Shown: positions 36,096 through 43,926 of the stretch, piece after piece
How the letters are laid out: every line of letters begins with the position of its first letter
How positions within the stretch are numbered: position 1 is the stretch's first letter
NCBI GenBank assembly: GCA_947493265.1
Contig: CANLQL010000003.1
Coordinates: 434,001-498,000 of the forward strand
Reading direction: 5' to 3'
Length of the DNA: 64,000 nt
Source: an uncultured Litoreibacter sp.
Lineage (GTDB): Bacteria; Pseudomonadota; Alphaproteobacteria; Rhodobacterales; Rhodobacteraceae
Made by a program: the position numbers and the translations under genes
The notes under the pieces: model-generated
Told to the model about the DNA's origin: nothing
Seen by the model: only the letters and a program-made list of their open reading frames with translations
Databases searched by the model: none

Positions 36096-37390
36096 GCGTC
36101 ATCCTCCGGCGAGAATTTGAAGAAAATGACCGAGAAACAGAGCAGCACGAAGAACACGACCACCGCGACCGCAGCCCCTGCCCCAAGATTGGAGACCGCG
36201 AAGGCTTGCTCGTACACATTGACCGTCAGTGTGCGCGTGCCAGCCGCGCCACCTGTCAAAAGGAAAATGTCATCGAACTTGTTGAACGTCCAAATAAACC
36301 GAAGCAGGAACAGCACCGCCATGATGCCCATTAGCTGCGGCAGCGAGATGAAGCGGAACTGTTGCAGCGGCGTGGCCCCGTCGATTTCGGCGGCCTCATA
36401 AATGTCGGTGGAAACCGATTGCATCCGGGCCAGAATGAAAAGCATCGCCAGTGGGAAATAGCGCCAGATCTCGAAGATAATCACCACCGTTAGGGCAACC
36501 GGAAAGTCGAAGCTGAGTCCGAGGAGGTTGATCTCGACGGCACGTTGACCGAGGAAGCTGATCGGTCCATCAATAACTCCCAACTGGATCAACAGCGCGT
36601 TCAGGGTGCCACCTGGACCGGGGTCCAAAAGCAGCACCCAGGCCAACGCCACGGCAATGACGGGCGCCACGTAAGGCGACAGGAACAGCCCGCGCAGGAA
36701 GGCTCTGCCGCCGAAGGTGATGTTCATCAGCTGGGCCGCGAACAGCCCCATGACCAGCGCGCCGACAGTCCCAGCGATGGTGTAATACATTGACGCCCAA
36801 AGTACCGGCCAGAAGTCAGATGCGTTGAAGACCCGGCGAAAGTTGTCGAGCGTGAAGTCACCATTGGTCAGGATGTTCTCGGGCTCGAAGGTGAAGGCCG
36901 GCTTTGTATCCTTTATGTCGTCTGGCGCGTCGATAAACGCCTGCGATGCCGCGACGCGGACAATAATGTCTTCGCGCTGACCGGGCGCATAGTCACCCAG
37001 ATCGCAGCGAAGCAACGGGCCGTCGCTGACGCAGCGGTCGTCGACGGTGAGGATGCTTAAACTGTCCGGGATCGTGTCGGTAAAAACCACATCGGCAATC
37101 GCACTTTTCCGCGAGGAATTACGGGCGCGGTAGCGGATATCGGCCTCATCGCCCGCCGCCGCCAAATCGCCCATCAGCCGTTCATTAGCCAAAATCGCGG
37201 GAGCGCGAAGATCGCCTAGCGTTACGGGTTTGAAGCTAATCCAGACATTGGCAATCAGCGGAAACAGGACAACGGATAATACGATGAGGAACGTCGGCAG
37301 CAGCAACAGATACGCAAAACGCATCTCGCGTTTGGCGAGCGGTCCGAGACCTTTGGGCGGGCCCTCGTTCGATGTGTCAGACGTCTGCAT
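36092..37390 (-). CDS. Sugar ABC transporter permease, MalF type, with a DUF11-like periplasmic insertion
   Basis: The 432-aa protein has the MalF/CUT1 core (coupling loop E-A-A-E-I-D-G-A-T-P-L-Q-Q-F-R, L-P-Q-L-M-G-I-M near 345-370). Between the first span (27-48) and the second, residues about 84-150 form a beta-rich segment with N-S-S-R-K-S-A-I-A-D-V-V-F-T-D-T-I-P-D-S, D-R-C-V-S-D-G-P-L-L-R-C-D-L-G-D-Y-A-P-G-Q. This matches the consensus of DUF11 ('conserved repeat') adhesin-like domains, including the paired Cys. It would sit in the periplasm, near the binding protein. Confidence 0.88.
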   Translation of the reverse strand: MQTSDTSNEGPPKGLGPLAKREMRFAYLLLLPTFLIVLSVVLFPLIANVWISFKPVTLGDLRAPAILANERLMGDLAAAGDEADIRYRARNSSRKSAIADVVFTDTIPDSLSILTVDDRCVSDGPLLRCDLGDYAPGQREDIIVRVAASQAFIDAPDDIKDTKPAFTFEPENILTNGDFTLDNFRRVFNASDFWPVLWASMYYTIAGTVGALVMGLFAAQLMNITFGGRAFLRGLFLSPYVAPVIAVALAWVLLLDPGPGGTLNALLIQLGVIDGPISFLGQRAVEINLLGLSFDFPVALTVVIIFEIWRYFPLAMLFILARMQSVSTDIYEAAEIDGATPLQQFRFISLPQLMGIMAVLFLLRFIWTFNKFDDIFLLTGGAAGTRTLTVNVYEQAFAVSNLGAGAAVAVVVFFVLLCFSVIFFKFSPEDDA

Positions 37391-37412
37391 TTTGAATAAT
37401 CCGCATCAAATA

Positions 37413-37442
37413 TGTCCGAGGCAACCAGCGCCGCCCCGGACA
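37413..37442 (-). terminator. Intercistronic hairpin between binding protein and permease genes
   Basis: TGTCCGAGGC (37413-37422) pairs with GCCCCGGACA (37433-37442) with one mismatch around a 10-nt loop. It lies just after the stop of the binding-protein gene on the - strand and likely sets its excess over the permeases. Confidence 0.55.
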
Positions 37443-37448
37443 TCGGGC

Positions 37449-38798
37449 TTAGTTGCCCATCAGAGCTTTGTGCTCAGCGACGATCTTGTCGGCGGCTTCG
37501 TCCACGGACAGATCACCATCGGTCATCTCGCGGATAACTTTCGACATGATCTGGCTGTTGATGATGGTCGAGGCATTGGCCAACTGGCCTGTGTCAACAC
37601 CCCAGCGGTCACCCACGGACAAACCAGCAACGATGTCGTCGATCACTTGTTGCGGGTAGATGTCAGCCAAAGGTGCCTTGCGGTCTACTCCCACATCAAG
37701 GCTAGCCCAAGCAGCCTCGTAGTCGTTGGAGCCTGCAGATGGACCTTTGCGAACCGGGAACTTGCCCTCGGGAGCTTGGCTCAGCCAGTCGCCGTAGCCT
37801 TCAGACAGCAGGAACTTAACAAAGTCCTGCGCCACTTCGGTGTTCGCGTCAGCGGTGATGCCCATGTAACGCACGTCCGACCAAGCCGCGCCATCGGCGT
37901 TGCCGGGACCGGAAACCATGGTGGCAAAGCCGGTGTTTCCAGCCAGTTCCTTGGTTGTTGGGTCGTCGTTGATCGTCACAGGCGCGCTGTCACGCAGGCC
38001 GCCCAGCTCGTCCAAAATGGAAGGCGACCAGATGATCATCGCGGCCTTTCCGTCGAGATACAGCTCGCGCGATTGCGACCAATACAGATCCCCCTCAGGA
38101 GAGGCTGCGACCAGTTCTTTATACATCTCAAGAAGCTGTTTGAGGTTCGTGGTGTCCTCATTAACTGATCCATCAGCATTCACCGGCGTATACCCTGTGG
38201 CAAGCGACAAATGCTCGATCAACTGCATCATATAGCCTTCGTCGATCTTGGTCGCAGCGACAAAGCCGTACATCTCTGGCGGGTTGTGCAGTGCCTTCAG
38301 ACCAGCGCGGATCGCGTCAAAGGATGTGGGTGCTTCAAGACCATTCGCCTCGAACAAATCGTTGCGGTAAACAACCATCTGGGTCCAGCCATCGGTCGGC
38401 ACCGAGACGATTTCCCCATCACTTGACGCCATACGGATCGGACCAGCGGCGAACGTATCGACGCCCAGATCGTTCACCACTTCGTCAGCGGCAGCAGTGT
38501 CCAATAAGCCGGCCTCGGCATAAGGCAGAAGATGCTGGACAGTGTGGTTCAATACGTCCGGTAGATCGCCGGCAGCAAAAGCGGCTGTTGCGCGGGTCTG
38601 GATGTCGGACTCTTCAACCGGAATAAGCTCGACCGTGTGGCCGGTTGCTTCGGTAAATGCAGCAGCCATTTGCTCCTGAATAGCCATGCGTTCCGGCTGA
38701 ACTTCCATTGTCCAGACGCGGATGTTGTCGGCAGATACGGCCCCGGCCAGTGCGGTGGACAGCATCAGCCCCGTGATCAAAGTTGTTGTGCGTTTCAT
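37449..38798 (-). CDS. Sugar ABC transporter extracellular binding protein
   Basis: The 449-aa protein has a signal peptide (residues 1-23, ending A-V-S-A-D) and the SBP_bac_1 features: I-R-V-W-T-M-E-V-Q-P near residue 26, F-A-A-G-D-L-P-D-V and later G-K-A-A-M-I-I-W-S-P. It binds a sugar or glycoside for the MalF/MalG-type permeases. Its ATG overlaps the lacI stop codon by four bases, so the regulator is the first gene of the operon and is co-translated with it. Confidence 0.92.
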   Translation of the reverse strand: MKRTTTLITGLMLSTALAGAVSADNIRVWTMEVQPERMAIQEQMAAAFTEATGHTVELIPVEESDIQTRATAAFAAGDLPDVLNHTVQHLLPYAEAGLLDTAAADEVVNDLGVDTFAAGPIRMASSDGEIVSVPTDGWTQMVVYRNDLFEANGLEAPTSFDAIRAGLKALHNPPEMYGFVAATKIDEGYMMQLIEHLSLATGYTPVNADGSVNEDTTNLKQLLEMYKELVAASPEGDLYWSQSRELYLDGKAAMIIWSPSILDELGGLRDSAPVTINDDPTTKELAGNTGFATMVSGPGNADGAAWSDVRYMGITADANTEVAQDFVKFLLSEGYGDWLSQAPEGKFPVRKGPSAGSNDYEAAWASLDVGVDRKAPLADIYPQQVIDDIVAGLSVGDRWGVDTGQLANASTIINSQIMSKVIREMTDGDLSVDEAADKIVAEHKALMGN

Positions 38799-39865
38799 GG
38801 TGAATCCTCCCTTTCTGAAACGTTAGCTTGGCCTGCGTTTGAACTCACAGGTCCGTCTGTACTGCGCTGCACCAGGTGGGCGCGTTGCAATTCGTGAAAT
38901 TTGGTCGGGTCCGCCCCATCGATGATCGACAAAAGTATGTCCCCTAAGCGTCGCCCGGCATGTGCTTGCGGTTGCGCCATGGTCGTGAGCGGTGGGTTAG
39001 CATGTTTGCCAAAATGCAAACCATCATAGCCGATAACCGACACATCTTTTCCCGGCGTAAGCTTACGTGCATGAAGCGCCTCAAGAGCGCCGAGCGCCAT
39101 CATATCCGTTACACAAACGAGGGCTGTCGGCGGCTGCAGTAGATCCATCAAAATACCCGCTGCTGCGGTACCGCCTTCGTCGGTAAATTCTGCGATCTGA
39201 ACCAATTCTGTTTCATGCGCCAATCCGTTATGGGTCAGTCCACGGATGTACCCATCCAAACGTTCCTGGGCGAATTGATACTGAAGCGGCGCACCGATGA
39301 AGCCAATTCGGCGATGCCCCAACCGCGCCAAATGGTTGATCGCAGTGACAAACGCGTCCTCACCATCCACATCGTACCACGCATAATCATCACATTTTTC
39401 GGTCCGTCCGTGCACCACGAAGGGGCAACCAAGGCTTTGCATCAGATTCACGCGAGGATCATTCTTCAGTGGTCGCGAAATCACCAATCCGGCAATGCGG
39501 CCAGACCGAACCAGCCGCTCAATGCTTGCAAGATCGCCCACCGAGGCATCCGCCTGACTGACCAAGAGATCCCAGTTCCGCTCGTTCAACGCTTCCCCCA
39601 GACCTGCCAAAAGCTGGGCTACGAAGGGCTGCGCATTTGGGCCGATCTGGCGGGGCATCAAATAGCAGACGGTTTCAGGAGTTCCGATGGAGAGCCGCCG
39701 GGCATTTTGGTTGGGCCGGTACCCCAATTGATCCGCGGCAAGCTTTACCCGTTCCCGAGTTGCTGGACTGATGTCAGAGTAGTCATTCAAGGCGCGGCTC
39801 ACTGTGCTAACTGTTAAGTCAAGGTGCGCCGCCAGCGCTTTAAGATTTACAGATTTCTCGCCCAT
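38795..39865 (-). CDS. LacI family transcriptional regulator
   Basis: The 356-aa protein has the LacI helix-turn-helix (L-K-A-L-A-A-H-L-D-L-T-V-S-T-V-S-R-A-L-N-D-Y-S-D, about 8-30), the hinge R-P-N-Q-N-A-R-R-L, and a sugar-binding domain. An ATG at 39865 preceded by GAGGGGGATT is chosen over the longer frame from 39886. Two palindromic operators lie 27-65 bases upstream. It likely represses the entire sugar operon including itself and releases on binding the imported sugar. Confidence 0.93.
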   Translation of the reverse strand: MGEKSVNLKALAAHLDLTVSTVSRALNDYSDISPATRERVKLAADQLGYRPNQNARRLSIGTPETVCYLMPRQIGPNAQPFVAQLLAGLGEALNERNWDLLVSQADASVGDLASIERLVRSGRIAGLVISRPLKNDPRVNLMQSLGCPFVVHGRTEKCDDYAWYDVDGEDAFVTAINHLARLGHRRIGFIGAPLQYQFAQERLDGYIRGLTHNGLAHETELVQIAEFTDEGGTAAAGILMDLLQPPTALVCVTDMMALGALEALHARKLTPGKDVSVIGYDGLHFGKHANPPLTTMAQPQAHAGRRLGDILLSIIDGADPTKFHELQRAHLVQRSTDGPVSSNAGQANVSEREDSP

Positions 39866-39891
39866 CGAATCCCCCTCGCGGATCACCGTAT

Positions 39892-39907
39892 CCGAAACCG
39901 GTTTCGG
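39892..39907. promoter_or_regulatory. LacI-type operator 1
   Basis: CCGAAACCGGTTTCGG is a perfect 16-bp palindrome with the central CG typical of LacI-family operators. It lies 27 bases before the lacI start codon. Confidence 0.8.
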
Positions 39908-39914
39908 AGCGCAA

Positions 39915-39930
39915 CCGAAATCGGTTTCGG
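39915..39930. promoter_or_regulatory. LacI-type operator 2
   Basis: CCGAAATCGGTTTCGG differs from operator 1 at one position, so its palindrome has a single broken pair. The centres of the two operators are 23 bp apart (about two helical turns), placing two dimers on nearly the same DNA face. Confidence 0.78.
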
Positions 39931-40096
39931 AGCAATCGAAGGTGGAAGTCGATCCCGAAGTAGAGACAACGTTCTATGAAACCGCCGCAATAACTAGCTA
40001 CCACTTATCCAACCTTCAATTGGTCATCCAAGCGCGTGTTTCTAACGAACAGCTCGTTGCGGTCTCTTGGTATCTCAGTCTGATACTCTCTCTTTT

Positions 40097-41569
40097 TCAC
40101 GGATTCTTCGCTGCACCAATCCCTGCGCGGCGACCGAAAACAGCGCCCGACGTCAGGCCTGATCCGCCAGGATAGCCGTTGTAGAAAACCCCTCCGACCA
40201 GTTCCCCACAAGCAAAGAGCCCTGGGATTACCATGCCGGCCTTGGAAATTACCGCACCATCGCAATTCACTTTCAGTCCACCATAGGTGAACGTGATACC
40301 ACCAGTCACCGGATAGGCGCGGAACGGGGCACTATCTAGCGTTTGCGCCCAGTTGCTTTTTGCGAGGGCAAGGCCATTCGTGCATTTACCGTCAAGAACG
40401 GTCGGGTCGAATGGGATGTCAGATCGAACGGCTCCGTTAAATTCTTCCAACGTCTGCGCTGCGGCCTCTTTGTCCACTCCTTCAAGTTTGGCGATCAACG
40501 CAGGCAGCGTATCAGCCTGTACAAAATGAGCGTCGTGGAAAGAGTATTCGTCGTAGAGCAAGTCAAACACTTTCGCATCGAAGATCTGCCAAGCAAAATG
40601 CTCCGGTTGATCCATGATCGCCGCGCCGAACTGGGCATAGGTATAGTTGCGGAAGTTGATGCCTTCATCCACAAACCGTTTACCCCTCGCGTTCAGCATC
40701 ACCCCGAGGAAGTAGCAAATTTTGCGGTACTTTTTGCGTTCACCGGCAGGCAAATCGATATTGCCAAAGTCCTTCATATGCAAATCCATCGGCGTCGCGT
40801 GACACCCTGCGTAAAGCCCGTATTCCTGCGCGCTCAACGCCTGTGCCATGACCAGCCCGTCACCAGTATTGTGTGGAGTGCCGCGCACCTTGGCTTTGTC
40901 CCAATTTGGCCCGATATGGGTTTTCCGCAAGCTTTCGCTAGCCTCGAACCCGCCACAAGCGAGGATCACAGCATCTGCTGGCAAGGTTTCTCCTGCGCTG
41001 GTCTTCACTCCGTAGACAACACCATCGCCGTAAACAAGATCTGTCACCGCGCAACCGTATCTGATCTCCCCGCCCAAGCGTTTGAACGCCGCGAGCTCTT
41101 GGTCGAACAGCCCAACGCCTTCATTGTCCGAGGCAAGCGTCAACCCGCCCCAAAACACATGGCGGCCGTGTTTCTCAAAACTCTGACGGGCATAGATCGG
41201 CTGGAACTTCACGTCATGTGACGCGAGCCATCTCACCGTTTCATAACTTTCCGCGACCAGCGTCTTTTGCTCCTCGCTTAGCGGACGCCCATCATTGAAG
41301 CCCAGCAGATCAGCGCCGAATTTCTCTCGCGTGTAGCTCCCAAACTCTGTCCGGGGGAGCCTCGGGTCATCAGGGTCTTTCAACAGCGGAAGCAGCTCAT
41401 CACCCGAGTTGTAGGCAAATCGCATTGCGCCCGCGGTGTATTTCGTGTTTCCCCCCGACATCGCCTCATCGGCTTTCTCAAGCACTAAGACGGACGCCCC
41501 TTGTTCAAGCGCGGCAATTCCAGCGCTCAGAGCGGCGTTTCCTGACCCGGCGATGATGACGCGTTTCAT
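40097..41569 (-). CDS. FAD-dependent dehydrogenase, tricarballylate dehydrogenase (TcuA)-like
   Basis: The 490-aa flavoprotein has the N-terminal dinucleotide fold (I-I-A-G-S-G-N-A-A-L-S-A), the fumarate-reductase-like covalent/FAD contact region S-G-G-N-T-K-Y-T-A-G near residue 40, A-V-I-L-A-C-G-G-F-E-A-S and the C-terminal F-A-C-G-E-L-V-G-G-V-F-Y-N-G-Y-P-G-G-S-G. TcuA oxidises tricarballylate to cis-aconitate. Clustering with a tricarboxylate transporter and a PrpF-type isomerase supports a tricarboxylate substrate. The ATG overlaps the dehydrogenase stop upstream (ATGA). It is the last gene of the operon. Confidence 0.87.
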   Translation of the reverse strand: MKRVIIAGSGNAALSAGIAALEQGASVLVLEKADEAMSGGNTKYTAGAMRFAYNSGDELLPLLKDPDDPRLPRTEFGSYTREKFGADLLGFNDGRPLSEEQKTLVAESYETVRWLASHDVKFQPIYARQSFEKHGRHVFWGGLTLASDNEGVGLFDQELAAFKRLGGEIRYGCAVTDLVYGDGVVYGVKTSAGETLPADAVILACGGFEASESLRKTHIGPNWDKAKVRGTPHNTGDGLVMAQALSAQEYGLYAGCHATPMDLHMKDFGNIDLPAGERKKYRKICYFLGVMLNARGKRFVDEGINFRNYTYAQFGAAIMDQPEHFAWQIFDAKVFDLLYDEYSFHDAHFVQADTLPALIAKLEGVDKEAAAQTLEEFNGAVRSDIPFDPTVLDGKCTNGLALAKSNWAQTLDSAPFRAYPVTGGITFTYGGLKVNCDGAVISKAGMVIPGLFACGELVGGVFYNGYPGGSGLTSGAVFGRRAGIGAAKNP

Positions 41570-42543
41570 GTCGATCTCTTTCTGAAATCCGGGTTGATTA
41601 TGTGAATGGGCGCGCCTTTTGCAAACGCATTGACCTGATCAAAGATGTCGGAAAATTGCAGATCGAATTCGTCTTCCGTGACGTAGCCGATATGCGGCGT
41701 GGGCAGGACATTTGGCTGAGTCAAAAGCGGGTGCGCCCTGTCTGTAAGTGGTTCTTGGTCAAAAACATCGACTGCTGCGAATATCCGGCCCCGCATAATT
41801 TCAGCTTCCAGCGCGCCCTCGCTTACCAGGCCCGCTCGCGACGTATTCACAAACAATGCGCGCGGCGGCATAGCGGCCAAATCTTCCGCAGTGATGCAGC
41901 CACGTGTCGCTGGTTTCAAACGCACATGCACGCTTACAATATCGGAGGTTTCAAAGAACGCCTGACGGGAGGGGGCAACGGTTTCACCATCTGCCTCGGC
42001 CCGTGCCCTGCCCTCGTCCGAGGACCACCATTGTACACGCATCCCCATCGCTTTTGCATAACCCGCGACAGCTTTAGCGATCCTGCCATAGCCATAAAGA
42101 CCCAGCGTTCTGCCACGTAATGTACGGCCCACGCCCGCCTGCCATTGTCCATTTCGGATGTAGGTAACTTGGTCGAATATTTGACGATAGCTCGCAAGGA
42201 TCAAAGCCAAGGTATGTTCCGCTGCGGCATAGGACGGCGTGTCAGAATGCATGTTTGAGCACAAAAGCACCCCGTGGTTCGAACATGCCTCGACATCGAT
42301 ATGAGGGTACACGCTGCGTTGGGATATTAGTTGAAGATTGGGTAACCGCGACAGCAGTTCAGCGCCTATTTTCGTTCGTTCGCGGAATAAAACCAACGCC
42401 TCGGCCTCCTGAACTCGCTTTGCCAGACGGGCTGGGTCTGGTTCATGGTCGGTCCATACGGTGACCTCATGCCCGGAAAGTTTTTCAAAACAAGGCAGCC
42501 CGCGCAAGGTGTCGAACCAGTCATCCAGGATATGGACTTTCAT
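41566..42543 (-). CDS. D-2-hydroxyacid dehydrogenase family protein
   Basis: The 325-aa protein has the NAD-binding signature G-L-Y-G-Y-G-R-I-A-K-A-V-A (about 150-162), catalytic Arg in N-T-S-R-A-G-L-V, Glu in D-V-F-D-Q-E-P-L and His in P-H-I-G-Y-V. It is of usual length for the phosphoglycerate/hydroxypyruvate dehydrogenase group. Its substrate is probably a hydroxy- or keto-acid made in the same pathway. Start overlaps the stop of the small upstream gene as ATGA. Confidence 0.9.
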   Translation of the reverse strand: MKVHILDDWFDTLRGLPCFEKLSGHEVTVWTDHEPDPARLAKRVQEAEALVLFRERTKIGAELLSRLPNLQLISQRSVYPHIDVEACSNHGVLLCSNMHSDTPSYAAAEHTLALILASYRQIFDQVTYIRNGQWQAGVGRTLRGRTLGLYGYGRIAKAVAGYAKAMGMRVQWWSSDEGRARAEADGETVAPSRQAFFETSDIVSVHVRLKPATRGCITAEDLAAMPPRALFVNTSRAGLVSEGALEAEIMRGRIFAAVDVFDQEPLTDRAHPLLTQPNVLPTPHIGYVTEDEFDLQFSDIFDQVNAFAKGAPIHIINPDFRKRST

Positions 42544-42779
42544 CTACTCTCGATTCCGGAATTTGGGACGGGCGTACGAGGTGTCGGAACGAAAACCGCC
42601 TCATCAAGAGAGCGCAGCGCAGCAGAAATCTTCTGCCGCTCGGCAAGCAAAGTATTGAACTGGACGTCGCAGCCAGCAATTGGCGCTGGGTAGCTTGTGA
42701 TTTCACGGTGTATCAACCGCTGCGCCATTGTCAGTTCGGCTCGCGCAGCAACCATGCAGTCCTCAAAACTATCAGTCAT
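42540..42779 (-). CDS. Small 79-aa protein, unknown function
   Basis: A helix-rich small protein (A-R-A-E-L-T-M-A-Q-R-L-I-H-R-E-I) with V-Q-F-N-T-L-L-A-E-R-Q-K-I-S-A-A-L and a Pro-rich tail. No domain recognised. An AAGGAG ribosome site 6 bases before the ATG at 42779 fixes the start; longer starts upstream would place codons in the operator-like sequence. Its stop overlaps the hydroxyacid dehydrogenase start, so it is translated with that enzyme. Confidence 0.65.
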   Translation of the reverse strand: MTDSFEDCMVAARAELTMAQRLIHREITSYPAPIAGCDVQFNTLLAERQKISAALRSLDEAVFVPTPRTPVPNSGIESR

Positions 42780-42797
42780 TGGCATCTCCTTACTCAA

Positions 42798-42818
42798 TTG
42801 TATACCGTAGTATACCAA
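42798..42818. promoter_or_regulatory. Candidate operator inside the tricarboxylate operon
   Basis: The site reads TTGTATAC, then CGTA, then GTATACCAA: two GTATAC palindromes 10 bases apart, framed by TTG and CAA. GntR-family regulators of organic acid genes use TTGTATACAA-like sites. It lies in the gap between the PrpF-like gene and the 79-aa gene, so the last three genes may have their own controlled promoter. Confidence 0.5.
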
Positions 42819-42830
42819 TTTTTCGTGAAG

Positions 42831-43916
42831 TCAATTTCCATTCATAATCTCAGTTGGAACGAAGACTTCGCCCGCTGCAAGTTTTCGTGCCGTTCGCACG
42901 AGCCCTGCTGAGCGCACTTCGAACCCCGACGACGTGTTTGCAAAATCCACAACGACATCAATCGTCCCTGACGCATGTTCCAGCACCAAATGCGCGGGCG
43001 TCTCATTCGGGATAGCTACATCCGCCACGGTACCTGGTGCCAAAACGCAGCAGGCCAGACATTGCGCTCCAGTGACAGCCATAGTTGGGTGACACTTCCA
43101 CGGCATGAAATACCGCGCCGCCACAGTGCCGCCGTGCTTTGGCGGAGCGACCAGCCCAAACTTTGGAGTGACTGAATGCGAGACGTCCCCCATCCCCATC
43201 ATCGCACCCGCTTTCAGGCGGATAGTCTCCATGCGGGCAAAGAAATCTTTGTTATCGTCCAGCTCGGCCACCGTCTCATAGCCCGTCAGCCCAAAGCTGG
43301 CTGCCGTCGCAATCACCATCGGCATCGCGACATCCATGCAGGTGATCTCGATGCCATCGATCACATCGACGAGATTGCCCGTTGGCAAGAATGTCCCCGT
43401 GACGCCGCCCACCGTATCCATAAATTGTAGAGCCACCGGTGCGGAGGTGCCCGGCACCCCGTCAATTACCGTTTCACCTGAGTAGCTGACTACGCTACCA
43501 GGTGTCTGTACGATCGCGGCTACTTTGGCCCCGGTGTTGACTGCGCGAATGTTAACCAGCGTCTCGCCTTCTTGGGCCTCGATCAACCCCATTTCGATGG
43601 CCGCAGGGCCGACACCTGACAGGATGTTCCCGCAGGTGGGTTTATAATCGACCAGCCGATCCTCAACGCTGACCTGTGCAAAGAAGTAGTCAATGTCAGC
43701 CCACGAGTCTTCAGATTTGGACAACATCGCAACCTTGGTGGTCACCGGCGCCCCGCCACCGATGCCGTCAATATTAAGTGGATGACCAGACCCGATGATT
43801 GCCAGGAGGACTTTCGAAAGGCTGTCGAGGTCATCAGGCAAGTCAGCACGATTTAGGTATGGCCCACGCGAGGTGCCGCCGCGCATGAACAAGTAGGGAA
43901 TTGCAGTTTGAGACAT
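42831..43916 (-). CDS. PrpF / 4-oxalomesaconate tautomerase family isomerase
   Basis: The 361-aa protein has the family marks: I-P-Y-L-F-M-R-G-G-T-S-R-G-P near residue 6, I-D-G-I-G-G-G-A-P-V-T-T-K-V-A near 49, D-Y-K-P-T-C-G-N-I-L-S-G-V-G with the catalytic-type Cys, and a diaminopimelate-epimerase-like double domain. Known members shift the double bond of methylaconitate or 4-oxalomesaconate. Here, next to a TcuA-like enzyme and a tricarboxylate transporter, it may interconvert aconitate isomers. Confidence 0.9.
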   Translation of the reverse strand: MSQTAIPYLFMRGGTSRGPYLNRADLPDDLDSLSKVLLAIIGSGHPLNIDGIGGGAPVTTKVAMLSKSEDSWADIDYFFAQVSVEDRLVDYKPTCGNILSGVGPAAIEMGLIEAQEGETLVNIRAVNTGAKVAAIVQTPGSVVSYSGETVIDGVPGTSAPVALQFMDTVGGVTGTFLPTGNLVDVIDGIEITCMDVAMPMVIATAASFGLTGYETVAELDDNKDFFARMETIRLKAGAMMGMGDVSHSVTPKFGLVAPPKHGGTVAARYFMPWKCHPTMAVTGAQCLACCVLAPGTVADVAIPNETPAHLVLEHASGTIDVVVDFANTSSGFEVRSAGLVRTARKLAAGEVFVPTEIMNGN

Positions 43917-43926
43917 TAGCGTACCC

